Of a stretch of DNA of 32,760 bases, positions 23,601 to 32,505 are shown in pieces. Position 1 is the stretch's first letter. The number at the start of each line of letters is the position of its first letter. The notes beneath the pieces are model-generated. The model was not told the origin of the DNA. It did no database searches and saw nothing but the letters and a program-made list of their open reading frames with translations. The position numbers and the translations under genes are program-made. Source of the stretch: a virus; IMG/VR virus record IMGVR_UViG_3300043774_000199, positions 1 through 32,760 of that record. The stretch is one strand, 5' to 3'.

Positions 23601-25017
23601 AATATTTTGAAATAATACTACCAAGTCTTCCACCAGTCCACACATTGAATTCGTTGAATGCTTCATCGTAATCAAAAATATCAATGCTACCAGTAGATGC
23701 AAGTATTTGTCCTACAGGTAAACCAGCACCAGATAAATCAGATAAAGTTTTTGTTAGTCTAAACTCAGAAGTTATGTCTGACATATTAACAACTAACCTT
23801 GAAGAAAATTCAATAAGCTCTAATGGCGTATTTGGAGTGTTCATTGTTTCCACAACCAATCTAATTCCCTTTAACATTATGAATTCCCTAAAGATGGTAG
23901 ATCCATTGTCATTTTCTGTATAGTAAGAAGGATCAACTAGTTTAGTGACAAACCTATCTCCATCTGCAGTTAGATTGCTGCCTAAGCCCCAGGAGTATTT
24001 TGGTGGAACTACAAGCCAGTCACTTCCGTCCCAAACGTATAGATCTCCCTTATCATCATCACTTGAAGTAATTAAATAACCATCTCCAGTAGACTGATTA
24101 ATTGATGGTAGTTGCAGGGTGCTAGAAAGCTGACCAAGATATTTAAAATCATTTCCAAACTGATATGGATTTTCTAATCCATACTCTAAAGATAAATATC
24201 CATCAACGTCAAATATTGGGCTCTCTCCATCGTCCCTTACTGAAGAAGAGGTAAAGTTTGCTGCATCAAGCCATTGATTATTTGGATCTAAATACTGAAC
24301 CTTAAAATTAACTGGTGTTGTTTTGTTAGATGATCCAAAAAACGGGTCTGGGAATGCCGCACCGTTAGGGCCTCTAAATGGACCAAGGTCTATATTTCCC
24401 ACATTGGTCTGCAGTTTTATAACAATTCTGTTAGTTGGAACTGCCTCTTTATAGACTACAAAAGGAACAGCATCATCAATTGGATATACTCCAGTAGTGC
24501 TATTTTTAGAAATTCCGTATTCTTGAGTAACGCCATTTGCACTTTCAGTTCTGTATGATCTCCAATACTTAAACTCGTCATCTCTAGTAGACATGTAATA
24601 TCTTGGACGCAAAAACATGTTTACATCTGAGCTTGGCAAATACCTATTATTAAAATAAGATAACTTATTGATTCCAGACCTTGGCCTAAACGGTTTAATG
24701 CATTCCTCTAAAGAATAATACAGTCCTTCCTTTTGTTTTGGATATTTAAAAACAATAGGCTCGTCATCTTCATTAACAAACCCAGAATCAATTGTTACAT
24801 CTGCATCAGTTGCACCAGTATATGTGTTTGCTGTATCTATCAGCTCAAAATAATTAGGCAATACATTGTATAGAGTTCCATCTTTACGATATCTGTAATT
24901 TCCAAGTTTTTGAATATTTCCAGGAATATTCATGTTCCACTCAGCAATTACAAAGCTTTTTGAACTGACAGTTTGTGACGTTAAGAGGTAGTCTTTCAAT
25001 TCTTCATTTTGAAACAC
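20689..25017 (-). CDS. Large tail-tip protein with lectin-like (LamG/ConA-type) domain, GTG start
   Basis: A 1442-residue protein. The GTG at 25017 is preferred: it shares a base with the preceding stop (TAGTG), and AGGAGG lies four bases upstream. A GTG at 25050 would overlap the previous gene more and has no such site. The N-terminal third is beta-rich, with a discoidin-like appearance around residues 200-280. A central region includes the helical LSQAVCLLLDSIGFSNYAIRRL and SVAEVLADLAVATQSAMFFDEY, typical of the hub portion of tail-tip proteins. About residues 985-1155 resemble a laminin-G/ConA-like sandwich (YYFEIAALTSGN, YDVAIEYIDVNEGTRVFYLYVNQRLV). The end has NPPRKS-like hub features (LQWIINKNLRPRKSVGMQIF). 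It is probably the central tail hub that also binds host glycans. Confidence 0.75.
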   Translation of the reverse strand: MFQNEELKDYLLTSQTVSSKSFVIAEWNMNIPGNIQKLGNYRYRKDGTLYNVLPNYFELIDTANTYTGATDADVTIDSGFVNEDDEPIVFKYPKQKEGLYYSLEECIKPFRPRSGINKLSYFNNRYLPSSDVNMFLRPRYYMSTRDDEFKYWRSYRTESANGVTQEYGISKNSTTGVYPIDDAVPFVVYKEAVPTNRIVIKLQTNVGNIDLGPFRGPNGAAFPDPFFGSSNKTTPVNFKVQYLDPNNQWLDAANFTSSSVRDDGESPIFDVDGYLSLEYGLENPYQFGNDFKYLGQLSSTLQLPSINQSTGDGYLITSSDDDKGDLYVWDGSDWLVVPPKYSWGLGSNLTADGDRFVTKLVDPSYYTENDNGSTIFREFIMLKGIRLVVETMNTPNTPLELIEFSSRLVVNMSDITSEFRLTKTLSDLSGAGLPVGQILASTGSIDIFDYDEAFNEFNVWTGGRLGSIISKYLNKNIKFSFYELIENVNDTSYYIPLKSLYSEGIPQNSGEPGKISISLRDLFFHFESLESPHILLTEVSLSQAVCLLLDSIGFSNYAIRRLTNEKDPVIPYFFIAPNQSVAEVLADLAVATQSAMFFDEYNNFIIMTKGYMLDESVRPVDMVLRGQEQNEVGDYSGDPGELSNIIAISSADKKVFNAGTIDYTTRSIQRSYGSLQQSLHVDKTWIYKPSLLWEVSGTEKTTTANAQKQEKFALGAMPLNSNLSSAVPSVLNHQIINNIFDVGENAYWITRFKGYLYAGGEIIKYDAVEYSITGTGNVFLSDNLEYQRYFSKLPFNGKIYPTGRIRIYAEPFYETRDGITKLKNGEVVSHGRGQFGTPIAEHKASIDPYWTSINNVQGCSMKSQFLYNIDPSITGPATTAGAAGLNKTKAEKSQRNGIIKNFLSSNYATETDVSNLKSTSSGTIQSSALVFTGPTFNSDEKPQDFLSYVYKPIDKAYKHFGTRLRVIGKIEANGENKQSPVGGMNYFTLENEDPTKTITLGGGSGGISLVDPTTNNGYYFEIAALTSGNLEQYLKKDEEGNPTVGIQNLLFYKIQKDASSTDAIPVKLWGGIGNITVDDGNFTGQYRFAGEENPTVYDVAIEYIDVNEGTRVFYLYVNQRLVKTITDTSPLTFSSPSIGLFVRGTSKLMFENVYALGKNYAQNTVFDTNVPIAAVFGDDNNQINALEALQKYSISGVVQSTYLSGISPSGTPAYQLYYEEFGEIMRECAYFNIKYDRSYPALYAQIAPTFNRLRGYTVSGFTADSYGAEFLVFNNTDTILNLDETTGNYLRIQGVTFTQDTTNTITVDDYLKRRGNLSDPELKGSTLVQSPLVVLEQYDKIKNSRLLYGKNDFSLQSDYIQDQDSAEELLQWIINKNLRPRKSVGMQIFPIPTMQLGDIVNVNYVPRTIQAIAKPDTRFVVYNIEYTRNSQGPSMTVHVSEV

Positions 25018-25730
25018 TATACCTCCTCTAAAGTAATGCTGATATTCCACATGTCAAAATTGCCAGCACCTCTTTTTTCTATTGAGTAATTAAAAGAAGT
25101 AACGTACATAAAATAGAAATCTGTATAGTTAGCTAATTTCCCATAATTTGCATCATCATATCCATATGTAGCAAAATTATCATACGCTAGATATACCCAA
25201 AATGGAACTCTATGAGTTTGATACCAAGCAAGAATTTCTGCACCACCAGCTCCACCATCAACAGTGTACTGTTGGTCTGCAAAGTATGGTGAGCCAGAAG
25301 ATGCAATTGATCTAGTTTGATTTGGAGTTGCTGAATTACTGTCGTCATCAACGCTTGCAGACGTAATTATATCTGGCAATCCAGTAGTTTGAGAAAAGTC
25401 TGGGTTTGTTGCATAGGCCCTAGATGGTAATCTTTCCCAGCTTAACTCAATTGTTCTTTTTTCGCTAACATAAAAAGATCTCATTTGGGCGTTAACCATT
25501 CTTTGTCTATTTTCAAACCTATTTGAAGATATGTTGATTGGTCCACGATTATGATCTGACAAAATAATAAACGAATTTTCCGATATATCAGTTGTTCCAT
25601 ATTCTGAACTTAGTTCAAATCCAGGTGGTCTAGCAACGCCATTAACAAACACTGGGGCATTGTCAGCAAATAATACTGCCTGTGGTCTAGAATAACGTTT
25701 TCTGTTATTCATATATTGCTGGGTAGCCAT
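25017..25730 (-). CDS. Distal-tail-type protein downstream of the tape measure
   Basis: A 237-residue protein encoded directly after the tape-measure gene, the position of distal tail (Dit) proteins in siphoviruses. Recognisable parts are an N-terminal strand region (QAVLFADNAPVFVNGVARPPGFEL), a middle segment with RTIELSWERLPSRA, and a C-terminal part with ILAWYQTHRVPFWVYLAYDN and SFNYSIEKRGAGNFDMWNISITLEEV. The latter is typical of a tail-tube-like beta fold that ends in a strand. Its ATG overlaps the tape-measure stop (TAATG) and its stop overlaps the next GTG. Dit function is inferred from order and fold impression. Confidence 0.65.
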   Translation of the reverse strand: MATQQYMNNRKRYSRPQAVLFADNAPVFVNGVARPPGFELSSEYGTTDISENSFIILSDHNRGPINISSNRFENRQRMVNAQMRSFYVSEKRTIELSWERLPSRAYATNPDFSQTTGLPDIITSASVDDDSNSATPNQTRSIASSGSPYFADQQYTVDGGAGGAEILAWYQTHRVPFWVYLAYDNFATYGYDDANYGKLANYTDFYFMYVTSFNYSIEKRGAGNFDMWNISITLEEV

Positions 25731-28700
25731 TAGTTGATCACCTTACCCCTGAGTCGCTGAGAATCCATTTGCTTAATTTTCCTAATTACAGTGTTTGCAA
25801 TAGCGTCAGGGTTTGCTTCAGATCCACCCTTAACATTTACACTTAAGCTATAATTATACACTGTGCTAGAGTTATCTGAGTTAATGATTGATGGGCTTTC
25901 TGGTGTTCCTAGGTCATAGCCTCTTGGCATAGTGGGCCTAGGCATTCTAGATGGACCACTCAAATTTTTCCAGTTTGGTCTAGAAGGAGATGGAACTGAA
26001 ATCTTTAAATTATCTCTAAAAACTGGTTTAAGGTGATACTCATCTCCAGGTCGCATCATCATGTCTCTGATTAGTCCAGGGAATTTGCTTTCGTTCATTG
26101 CTTTAAGCATTGGCATAAATTCTTTTGTAGAGGCTTTGTTAACAACAAACTCTCCAGGAGTCAGCATAGTTGGGACCACGTCTCCCATTCCTGTACCGCC
26201 AACGACACCACCATAAGCCATTTTCTTAACAATTCCACCGTACTTCTTGGCACGTGCTCTATTTGCCATAGCCTTATCTCTGCTGGCTTCTGTAGTGGCT
26301 GCCTTCTTTTTATCGCTTGCAATCCATCTTTCTGCTGCATCAGCACTCATGCCAGCATATTTGTTTGTAGGGCTTGTTGACTTTGAGCTAGTTGTTGTGG
26401 TGGTAGACTTAGAGCTTGACCCTCCACCGCCACCGCCTCCTCCGCCTCCGCCTCCGCCAGCAGGAACAACAACTTCTTGAATAAACAACTTAACTGTTCT
26501 ATCTTTAATGCTTGTCCAATTCTTTACAATATCTCCAACAAGTAGTTTGGCTACGTCAAGAACATCTTTGTACTTTCCTGCAGCAATGTTTGAAAGGTCT
26601 TGAGCTAGTTTTGCATCTTCAAAAGCTTGTCTCTGAAGATCAATAGCATCAAGCTCAGTCTGTTTCTGCTGTTCTAAAACAGCAAGTCTATCTTGAGCAG
26701 CCTTAAGCGTTCCAGTTTCAATTGTATAAATTCTATCCTGCAAATCACGAATTTCACGAAGCTTTATTTCTTTTTGTTCTTCAAGGTTATAAATCTGCTG
26801 AGTAATTGCAAACTGTCTTTGTTCAATTTGCTCTCTGTTTAATCCAGATGCCCCAGTTAATCCAGCCAGTTCTGACTGACGAGCAGCATCCAATGCACCA
26901 CCAATTGAACCAGTAGCTGCTGCAGCTGATTGAGCCCTCATGTCTTGCATTAGTCCAGCTGCTGCTGAGATATCTCCCTGGCTTAATGCATCAGCAAGAC
27001 TAATTTGAGACTTCTGCTGATTAATGATATCCTGATTAATCTTTTTAACATCTTCTAGTGCCTTTGCCTGAGCGTCATACTTTTCAGTAATAGCCTTAGA
27101 CTTTTGATCAATAATTGCAAGGTCATTAGAAAGGTCGCTAGCTTCCTCTTGTAGATCAGCAATTGGTCTATCATAAGTAAGTTCAATAGTTCTTTCTTTT
27201 TTAGCAACGTCTTCTTGCAAATCTGAAATTTCTTTTTCAGCTGCTTCAATTGCATTTTGCTCTTTCTTAATCCTGTCACGATAGTTTCTTTCAATATTTC
27301 TTTCAAGAATATCGAAGTACTCGTTTGCCTTACTAATTATGTCGTCAAGGAATCCATCAAAGTCTGTTTGCACTTTAATAGATAACTCTAGTGCTTCTAG
27401 CTTCTTTGCTTCAGCATTTGTTTGCTTAATAAGACTAATAAGTTTTTCCCACTGAGCTGTGCCTGGTCTTGTCTTAGCTATAGCTGCTGCAATTTGTGGA
27501 TCGCTAGCTGCATCAAAAGCTTCCTTAACTCCCATACCAGCTGCACGAAGCTTATTAAATGCACCTATGTTATTCCTAATTTCGTCCCTTTGCTTTTGCA
27601 AGCCTTCAACTGCTTCTTGGTAGTCGCTCTTCTTTCCTGCTCCGCCGCCACCAGAGCGTGCTACAGGGGATGCGGCAGCTAGGGCCATCATTTCCCTATA
27701 CCTATCCATTAACACGGTCTGTTCGGCTGAGTTAGCTGCTGCTGCTAGGGCTGCTGCAAAGTTAGCATCCGCTACTGCAGCGGTAGCCTCAGCTGCACTA
27801 AACCCATTTTGAGTTAATATATTATAGGCTGTAGCTTCATTTTGAAGTGCTTGAATTCTTGCATCAAGATCATCAAGTCCCTCTCTGTATTCTGCTGCCT
27901 CAATCTCAACCTGAAGCTCTTCTTGTTTTGCTTCTGCTGCTGCTTCAGCTGCCTTGACTTCTGCATTGGTAGCCTCAACCATATCTTCTTTAATTCTAAG
28001 AAGTTCTTCCTGATCTTTTGGATTTGTGCTTTTAGAAAGTTGTTCCATTCTATCAATTGTTTCTTGAGGAACTTCTACACCGCTAAGCAATGCTTCAATA
28101 ACAACTAGCTGAGACTCTAAATCATTTAGGCCATTTAGCTGTTCTTCTACCCCAAGGTTTTTAGCAATTGTTGGAAGGACTAGGCCAAGAGCTGCTGGAT
28201 CTAAATCTCTAAGGTTTCCAGTAACTACAGAAATCTGAGACTGGAATTCTGTTGCAGAAAGAGTTCCCTGATCAAGTCCAGCCTTCAAGGCAGTAATTGC
28301 GGTACTTACTTCCCCACCTAAAGTTGCAGCCTGTTGCTTAAGCTTTTCTGGAAGAACCGCTGCTTGGGTCATAGTTCCTCTATAAGTTTCTATTGTTTGA
28401 GGAGGAACGTACGCTGCTTCAAATGCTTGATTGTATGCAGAGGCATTGGCCTTTGCTGTAGTTGCAATGCTTTGTAGTGATGCAGCATCAGTTGGGTCAA
28501 ACTTAACACCAAAAGATAAATCTACATTAGTCTTGCCTGCTTCAGTTGCAATAGCAGTAGCAAGTGCTGCAGCTGCTTCTGGATTAGATCCTGAAGCAAT
28601 CAACTGAATAATCATTGAGTTAAGGGCAGACTCTGCCTCAGCAAGGGTTGCACCTTTTATTGCACTAATCTGATCAGCAAAATCAGTAGTAAAGTTTTCG

Positions 28701-31700
28701 CTCTGCTGTATTTCTTGTGCCTGTGATAGTTGAGCACCCTCAACACCCTTTACCTGAGTAATTCCAGCAGAAAGGTCAACTCCGCCAGTTGGAGTAAAGC
28801 CAAGAAGCTCTCCAGCCTTCTTCATCTTTTCAGCAGCAAGGAATGCAGTATCTCCAAGACCAGTAATCTTTTTCTTTTGCTCTTCTATAATACTTCCAAC
28901 AAACTTAAATGCTTCAAATGCTAGAAGTGCTCCACCAATAAATGGCACTGCCCTTAGCAAGAAGTTTCCAAGCTTTCCTAGTGGGCCAATAACGCTAGTT
29001 ACTGCACCACCAATGTTTGCCATTAGTCCAGCACCCTTTGCTAAGCCTGCACCACCACCACGCTTTGTCATAGCAAAAAGATTTCCACCAATGGCACTTG
29101 CTTTTTCTGCAATCTTTGCTGAAGTAAGTGCTGATGTTACTGTAGTAAGAGCAGAAAAGGCCAAGCTTACTTGGAAAAGGATTCCAGCAATTTCTCCAAC
29201 TGTTCCACCAAACATTGACATAACACCAGCCACACCAGAAATAGCAAAGCTTGCTTTTTGTGCAGTATTTGAAAACTCTCCTACCTTGGCGATAGTAGAG
29301 CCAAGCTGAGCACTAAATGCTCTTTGAAGGCCTACCTGCCTTGAAGCCTCTTGTGCAGCCATTCCCGATTGGCTCTTATAGTTGCTAGCTTTTGCATCCC
29401 AAACTGAAACACCGTCAGTTGAAGCTCGTCTTGGTCTTCCTGATTGCGTAACAGCTGCAACAGTTTCTTTTGCTGCTTCTTCAACCTTTGGTTTTCCACG
29501 CTTTAACTCATTTGCATATCCATCAACGGTATCTTTTGCAATTGCTTTTGTTCTTTTTGATTCAGAATTTGTCTGTGCTGATTCTTGTAAACCATCATTA
29601 AACTGTGCAAGCTGTACTCCTGCTAAAGGCTGTGCTCTTTCAAACTTGTTTCCTCCAAGACGAAGCTCCCTGCCCTGAGAAGTTCTTACACGACTCTTGG
29701 CAGACATTCTTGTTGGATCTGCTGCACTTGGAACTTGGTATGGCTGTAGTCCTGCAGCTTTAGCATCTTCAGCTGTTGGGTTTACCCTAAACTGGTAAAG
29801 TCCTTTTTCTGCTGCATCAAGTGCTGTTCGTAATTTAGATGTGGCTGGAATAGACTGACGAACTTCTTTTTCAAGCAGTGCAAACTGCTCAGATGTTATA
29901 GTTGCATTTTTATTTTGAGCAACCATAGCAGTAACGCCCTTTGCAATTTCAGCATCGTAAACTGCAAGCTCTTCTGCAACTTCGCTCATCTTGGCACCGC
30001 CAAGCTTTACGCTCTTTGACCACTTTTCAGAACCTCTTGACTCAAAGTCTGCTAAGAAATCTGATGCTGAAACGGCACCACCATCTCTCATTCCAACATT
30101 TAGCTTAGAGTCTTGAGAAAAACCTAAACCAGAATATATGTGAGCCTTTAGGTCTGGCCCAAACGTATCACGAAGATCTTTAACTGTAGACAGCATTGCT
30201 TGTGAAATTTTTCCTGTACCACTACTTAGTGCAGAAGCAAGTTCATCAATCGTGATTGTCATCCTATCTGTAACATGAGCAAAATCAGTTGTTCCAGATG
30301 TACTTATCTTACCAACCTGCCCTCCCTGATTAAAACCAGGAAGCTTTCCAGCATTAAGTGCCTCTAAGAAAGGAAGCATTTTTTGTGCTACTGCTTTTTT
30401 AACTACAAACTCGCCAGGAGTTAGCATTGCAGCTACAGTGTCTTTGTTTCCAGATCCACCAACAATTCCTCCTGCAGCAAACTTGGCTCCTGGCTTAAAC
30501 CCTGGTTTCATCATATTTGGATTCATTGCTGCAAACTTCATACCAGCTGCCATAGCTTGCTCATATGCAAGCTTTAATTGATTAACGGCTCCTGCTTCAA
30601 CATTAAATGTCTGAATAAGGTTTGAGTGAGACTGGTTAAGGGACGCAGCGGCAGCTGAAGCTTCTAGCTGCTCCATTGTCATATATTGAGTTGACTCACC
30701 AAGAACTTTAGTTTGACCAGTTATTCCAAGATAGCCGTTTCGTAGCATTGCAATAAACTTAATTGAGTTTGCAATACCGTTGGCAAGAAGACCAAAAGTC
30801 ATTAGGATAACTGGACCCAAACCACCAACAATTGCAACAGTGGCAGCAACTGCTTTTTTAATTCCTTCAGGCAGTGCATTAAATCTTTCTAGAATATCTG
30901 ATATGATTTCTACAAACGGTGTAACAACTTCAAGAAAAACCTCACCAATTGGTGCTAAAGCTATCTTTAAATCTTCAACAGTCTTTAGGAACTTGTTCAT
31001 TGCAGACTCTGCAGTCACTCCAAGTTCTTTTTCAGACATGTTTGCTAGCTCACCAATAGAAGCTCCTGCAAGATCTAAAACACGAGAAGCCTGAGTTCCA
31101 TCTCTAATTACGTTATCAAACAAAGTAGAAAGACGTGCAAACTGGAACTTACCAAATAGCTGCTCAATTGCTTGAGCTCGTTTTGTTGGCTCTAGCTTGT
31201 CAAGTGCTTGAGCAAAACCAATAACTACACCCTTGACGTCATTTGGGTTAGCCTCAACAATTCCTCTAAGGTTAATTCCAAGACTTGCCAAGAAAGCTGC
31301 AGACTTTTCGCTTGGGTTAATTAATGATGCAAGACCAGACTTTAAAGCGTTAGCACCCTCTGAGGCATTAATTCCACCTTCCTTCATTGCAGCCATGAAG
31401 AAGGCTAGATCTTTTACGTCACCACCAAGAGACTGAATAACTGGTGCAACCTTTGGAATAGCTGTTGTAATGTCATCAAGAGAAACAACAGTTTGGTTTT
31501 CAACGGCGTTAAGGAAATCAATAGACTGAGCTAGATCTGCTGAAGAAAGTCTAAAAGAGTTCTGTAGAGATATTGTTGTTTCTAGTGATTTTTGATAATC
31601 AATCTGACCAAGTACGGATAGTCGCAAAGACTGTTCAGTCTGTCTTTGTAGGTCTACCCCAGAAAAACCTGCTGCTGCAGCCTCAGCTGCAATTCCTACA

Positions 31701-32479
31701 GTGTCAGCAGCTGCAATTCCATATTGGGTAAATCCAGAAGCTAGTGCCTGAATTTCTTCAAGGGCTTTTGCCCTTTCTGCATCTGGAGTAAATAGGTCTC
31801 CATATACTTTTTTAAACTTAATTACTTGAGCTTCCATTTCCATGAAAGTTTTTGCTGCAACTGTTCCAAGTGTAACTAGTGGCAGGGTAAAACCAACCAT
31901 AAGCTGGCGACCAGCCCACTGGGTATTTTTACCAAAATTTAGAAGGTTGGTAGAACCTTGCTTAACAAGCTGATTAAACAATGCTTGCTTTTGAGCAGCA
32001 ATGGCTGTTTGTGTGCCAAGATCTTTCATGTCAAGGACTTGAGGCCTGATTGCAATTGCTTGCATTGCACCTTGTGCATCACGGCCAAGCTTGACGTATT
32101 GCGTCTGAAGAGTTTTTACTCTTTCAACAGCAACCTTTTCAATTGTGTTAAACTCTGCTGCAAAGTTTTTGCCAAATGTTTTTGTGGCACCAGCAGAGTA
32201 TCTGAAATACTCTCGCATTGAGAATTTATTTTTCTCAAGAGAGTTTGTAAAAGTTTCTGCGGAAGTTCTAACAGTACGCAACTCTGCAGAGAAAGCTCCA
32301 ATAGAGTTAATGCTATTGACAAAGTTTTTCTGCAGGTTGCGTTGTGCTAAGGCTGCTGCCTCACTGCTTTTTGCTATAGAACTGTGAAACTGCGAGATCT
32401 GACGCTGAAGGGCTTTGAGCTGCGACAATGCATCTGACGTATCTATTCCTACGCCAATATTGGCATTTACATCTGCCAT
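25730..32479 (-). CDS. Tape-measure protein (TP901-type)
   Basis: It sets tail length and is ejected with the DNA. It has 2249 residues, the largest gene here. Residues about 1-180 are helical coiled coil. About 210-560 match the TP901 tape-measure core (GIAAADTVGIAAEAAAAGFSG, AFFMAAMKEGGINASEGANAL). Hydrophobic segments lie near 536-580, 1086-1120 and 1166-1197 and could cross the host membrane. Long helices with Ala/Glu/Gln/Lys heptads occupy about 1250-1950. A run of glycines near 2006 precedes a C-terminal tail. A TPGEFVV motif occurs twice, near 680 and 2100. The common estimate of about 0.15 nm per residue suggests a long flexible tail, roughly 300 nm or more. GAGGTG lies eight bases before the ATG. 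Confidence 0.95.
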   Translation of the reverse strand: MADVNANIGVGIDTSDALSQLKALQRQISQFHSSIAKSSEAAALAQRNLQKNFVNSINSIGAFSAELRTVRTSAETFTNSLEKNKFSMREYFRYSAGATKTFGKNFAAEFNTIEKVAVERVKTLQTQYVKLGRDAQGAMQAIAIRPQVLDMKDLGTQTAIAAQKQALFNQLVKQGSTNLLNFGKNTQWAGRQLMVGFTLPLVTLGTVAAKTFMEMEAQVIKFKKVYGDLFTPDAERAKALEEIQALASGFTQYGIAAADTVGIAAEAAAAGFSGVDLQRQTEQSLRLSVLGQIDYQKSLETTISLQNSFRLSSADLAQSIDFLNAVENQTVVSLDDITTAIPKVAPVIQSLGGDVKDLAFFMAAMKEGGINASEGANALKSGLASLINPSEKSAAFLASLGINLRGIVEANPNDVKGVVIGFAQALDKLEPTKRAQAIEQLFGKFQFARLSTLFDNVIRDGTQASRVLDLAGASIGELANMSEKELGVTAESAMNKFLKTVEDLKIALAPIGEVFLEVVTPFVEIISDILERFNALPEGIKKAVAATVAIVGGLGPVILMTFGLLANGIANSIKFIAMLRNGYLGITGQTKVLGESTQYMTMEQLEASAAAASLNQSHSNLIQTFNVEAGAVNQLKLAYEQAMAAGMKFAAMNPNMMKPGFKPGAKFAAGGIVGGSGNKDTVAAMLTPGEFVVKKAVAQKMLPFLEALNAGKLPGFNQGGQVGKISTSGTTDFAHVTDRMTITIDELASALSSGTGKISQAMLSTVKDLRDTFGPDLKAHIYSGLGFSQDSKLNVGMRDGGAVSASDFLADFESRGSEKWSKSVKLGGAKMSEVAEELAVYDAEIAKGVTAMVAQNKNATITSEQFALLEKEVRQSIPATSKLRTALDAAEKGLYQFRVNPTAEDAKAAGLQPYQVPSAADPTRMSAKSRVRTSQGRELRLGGNKFERAQPLAGVQLAQFNDGLQESAQTNSESKRTKAIAKDTVDGYANELKRGKPKVEEAAKETVAAVTQSGRPRRASTDGVSVWDAKASNYKSQSGMAAQEASRQVGLQRAFSAQLGSTIAKVGEFSNTAQKASFAISGVAGVMSMFGGTVGEIAGILFQVSLAFSALTTVTSALTSAKIAEKASAIGGNLFAMTKRGGGAGLAKGAGLMANIGGAVTSVIGPLGKLGNFLLRAVPFIGGALLAFEAFKFVGSIIEEQKKKITGLGDTAFLAAEKMKKAGELLGFTPTGGVDLSAGITQVKGVEGAQLSQAQEIQQSENFTTDFADQISAIKGATLAEAESALNSMIIQLIASGSNPEAAAALATAIATEAGKTNVDLSFGVKFDPTDAASLQSIATTAKANASAYNQAFEAAYVPPQTIETYRGTMTQAAVLPEKLKQQAATLGGEVSTAITALKAGLDQGTLSATEFQSQISVVTGNLRDLDPAALGLVLPTIAKNLGVEEQLNGLNDLESQLVVIEALLSGVEVPQETIDRMEQLSKSTNPKDQEELLRIKEDMVEATNAEVKAAEAAAEAKQEELQVEIEAAEYREGLDDLDARIQALQNEATAYNILTQNGFSAAEATAAVADANFAAALAAAANSAEQTVLMDRYREMMALAAASPVARSGGGGAGKKSDYQEAVEGLQKQRDEIRNNIGAFNKLRAAGMGVKEAFDAASDPQIAAAIAKTRPGTAQWEKLISLIKQTNAEAKKLEALELSIKVQTDFDGFLDDIISKANEYFDILERNIERNYRDRIKKEQNAIEAAEKEISDLQEDVAKKERTIELTYDRPIADLQEEASDLSNDLAIIDQKSKAITEKYDAQAKALEDVKKINQDIINQQKSQISLADALSQGDISAAAGLMQDMRAQSAAAATGSIGGALDAARQSELAGLTGASGLNREQIEQRQFAITQQIYNLEEQKEIKLREIRDLQDRIYTIETGTLKAAQDRLAVLEQQKQTELDAIDLQRQAFEDAKLAQDLSNIAAGKYKDVLDVAKLLVGDIVKNWTSIKDRTVKLFIQEVVVPAGGGGGGGGGGGGGSSSKSTTTTTSSKSTSPTNKYAGMSADAAERWIASDKKKAATTEASRDKAMANRARAKKYGGIVKKMAYGGVVGGTGMGDVVPTMLTPGEFVVNKASTKEFMPMLKAMNESKFPGLIRDMMMRPGDEYHLKPVFRDNLKISVPSPSRPNWKNLSGPSRMPRPTMPRGYDLGTPESPSIINSDNSSTVYNYSLSVNVKGGSEANPDAIANTVIRKIKQMDSQRLRGKVIN

Positions 32480-32505
32480 TCAGGGGTCACCTCGCTTGTA
32501 TTTTG

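Noticed and set aside
29013-29678. Plus-strand open frames opposite the tape measure
   Set aside because: Long Ala/Lys/Glu-rich genes commonly leave open antisense frames. No domain or ribosome-binding site is seen.
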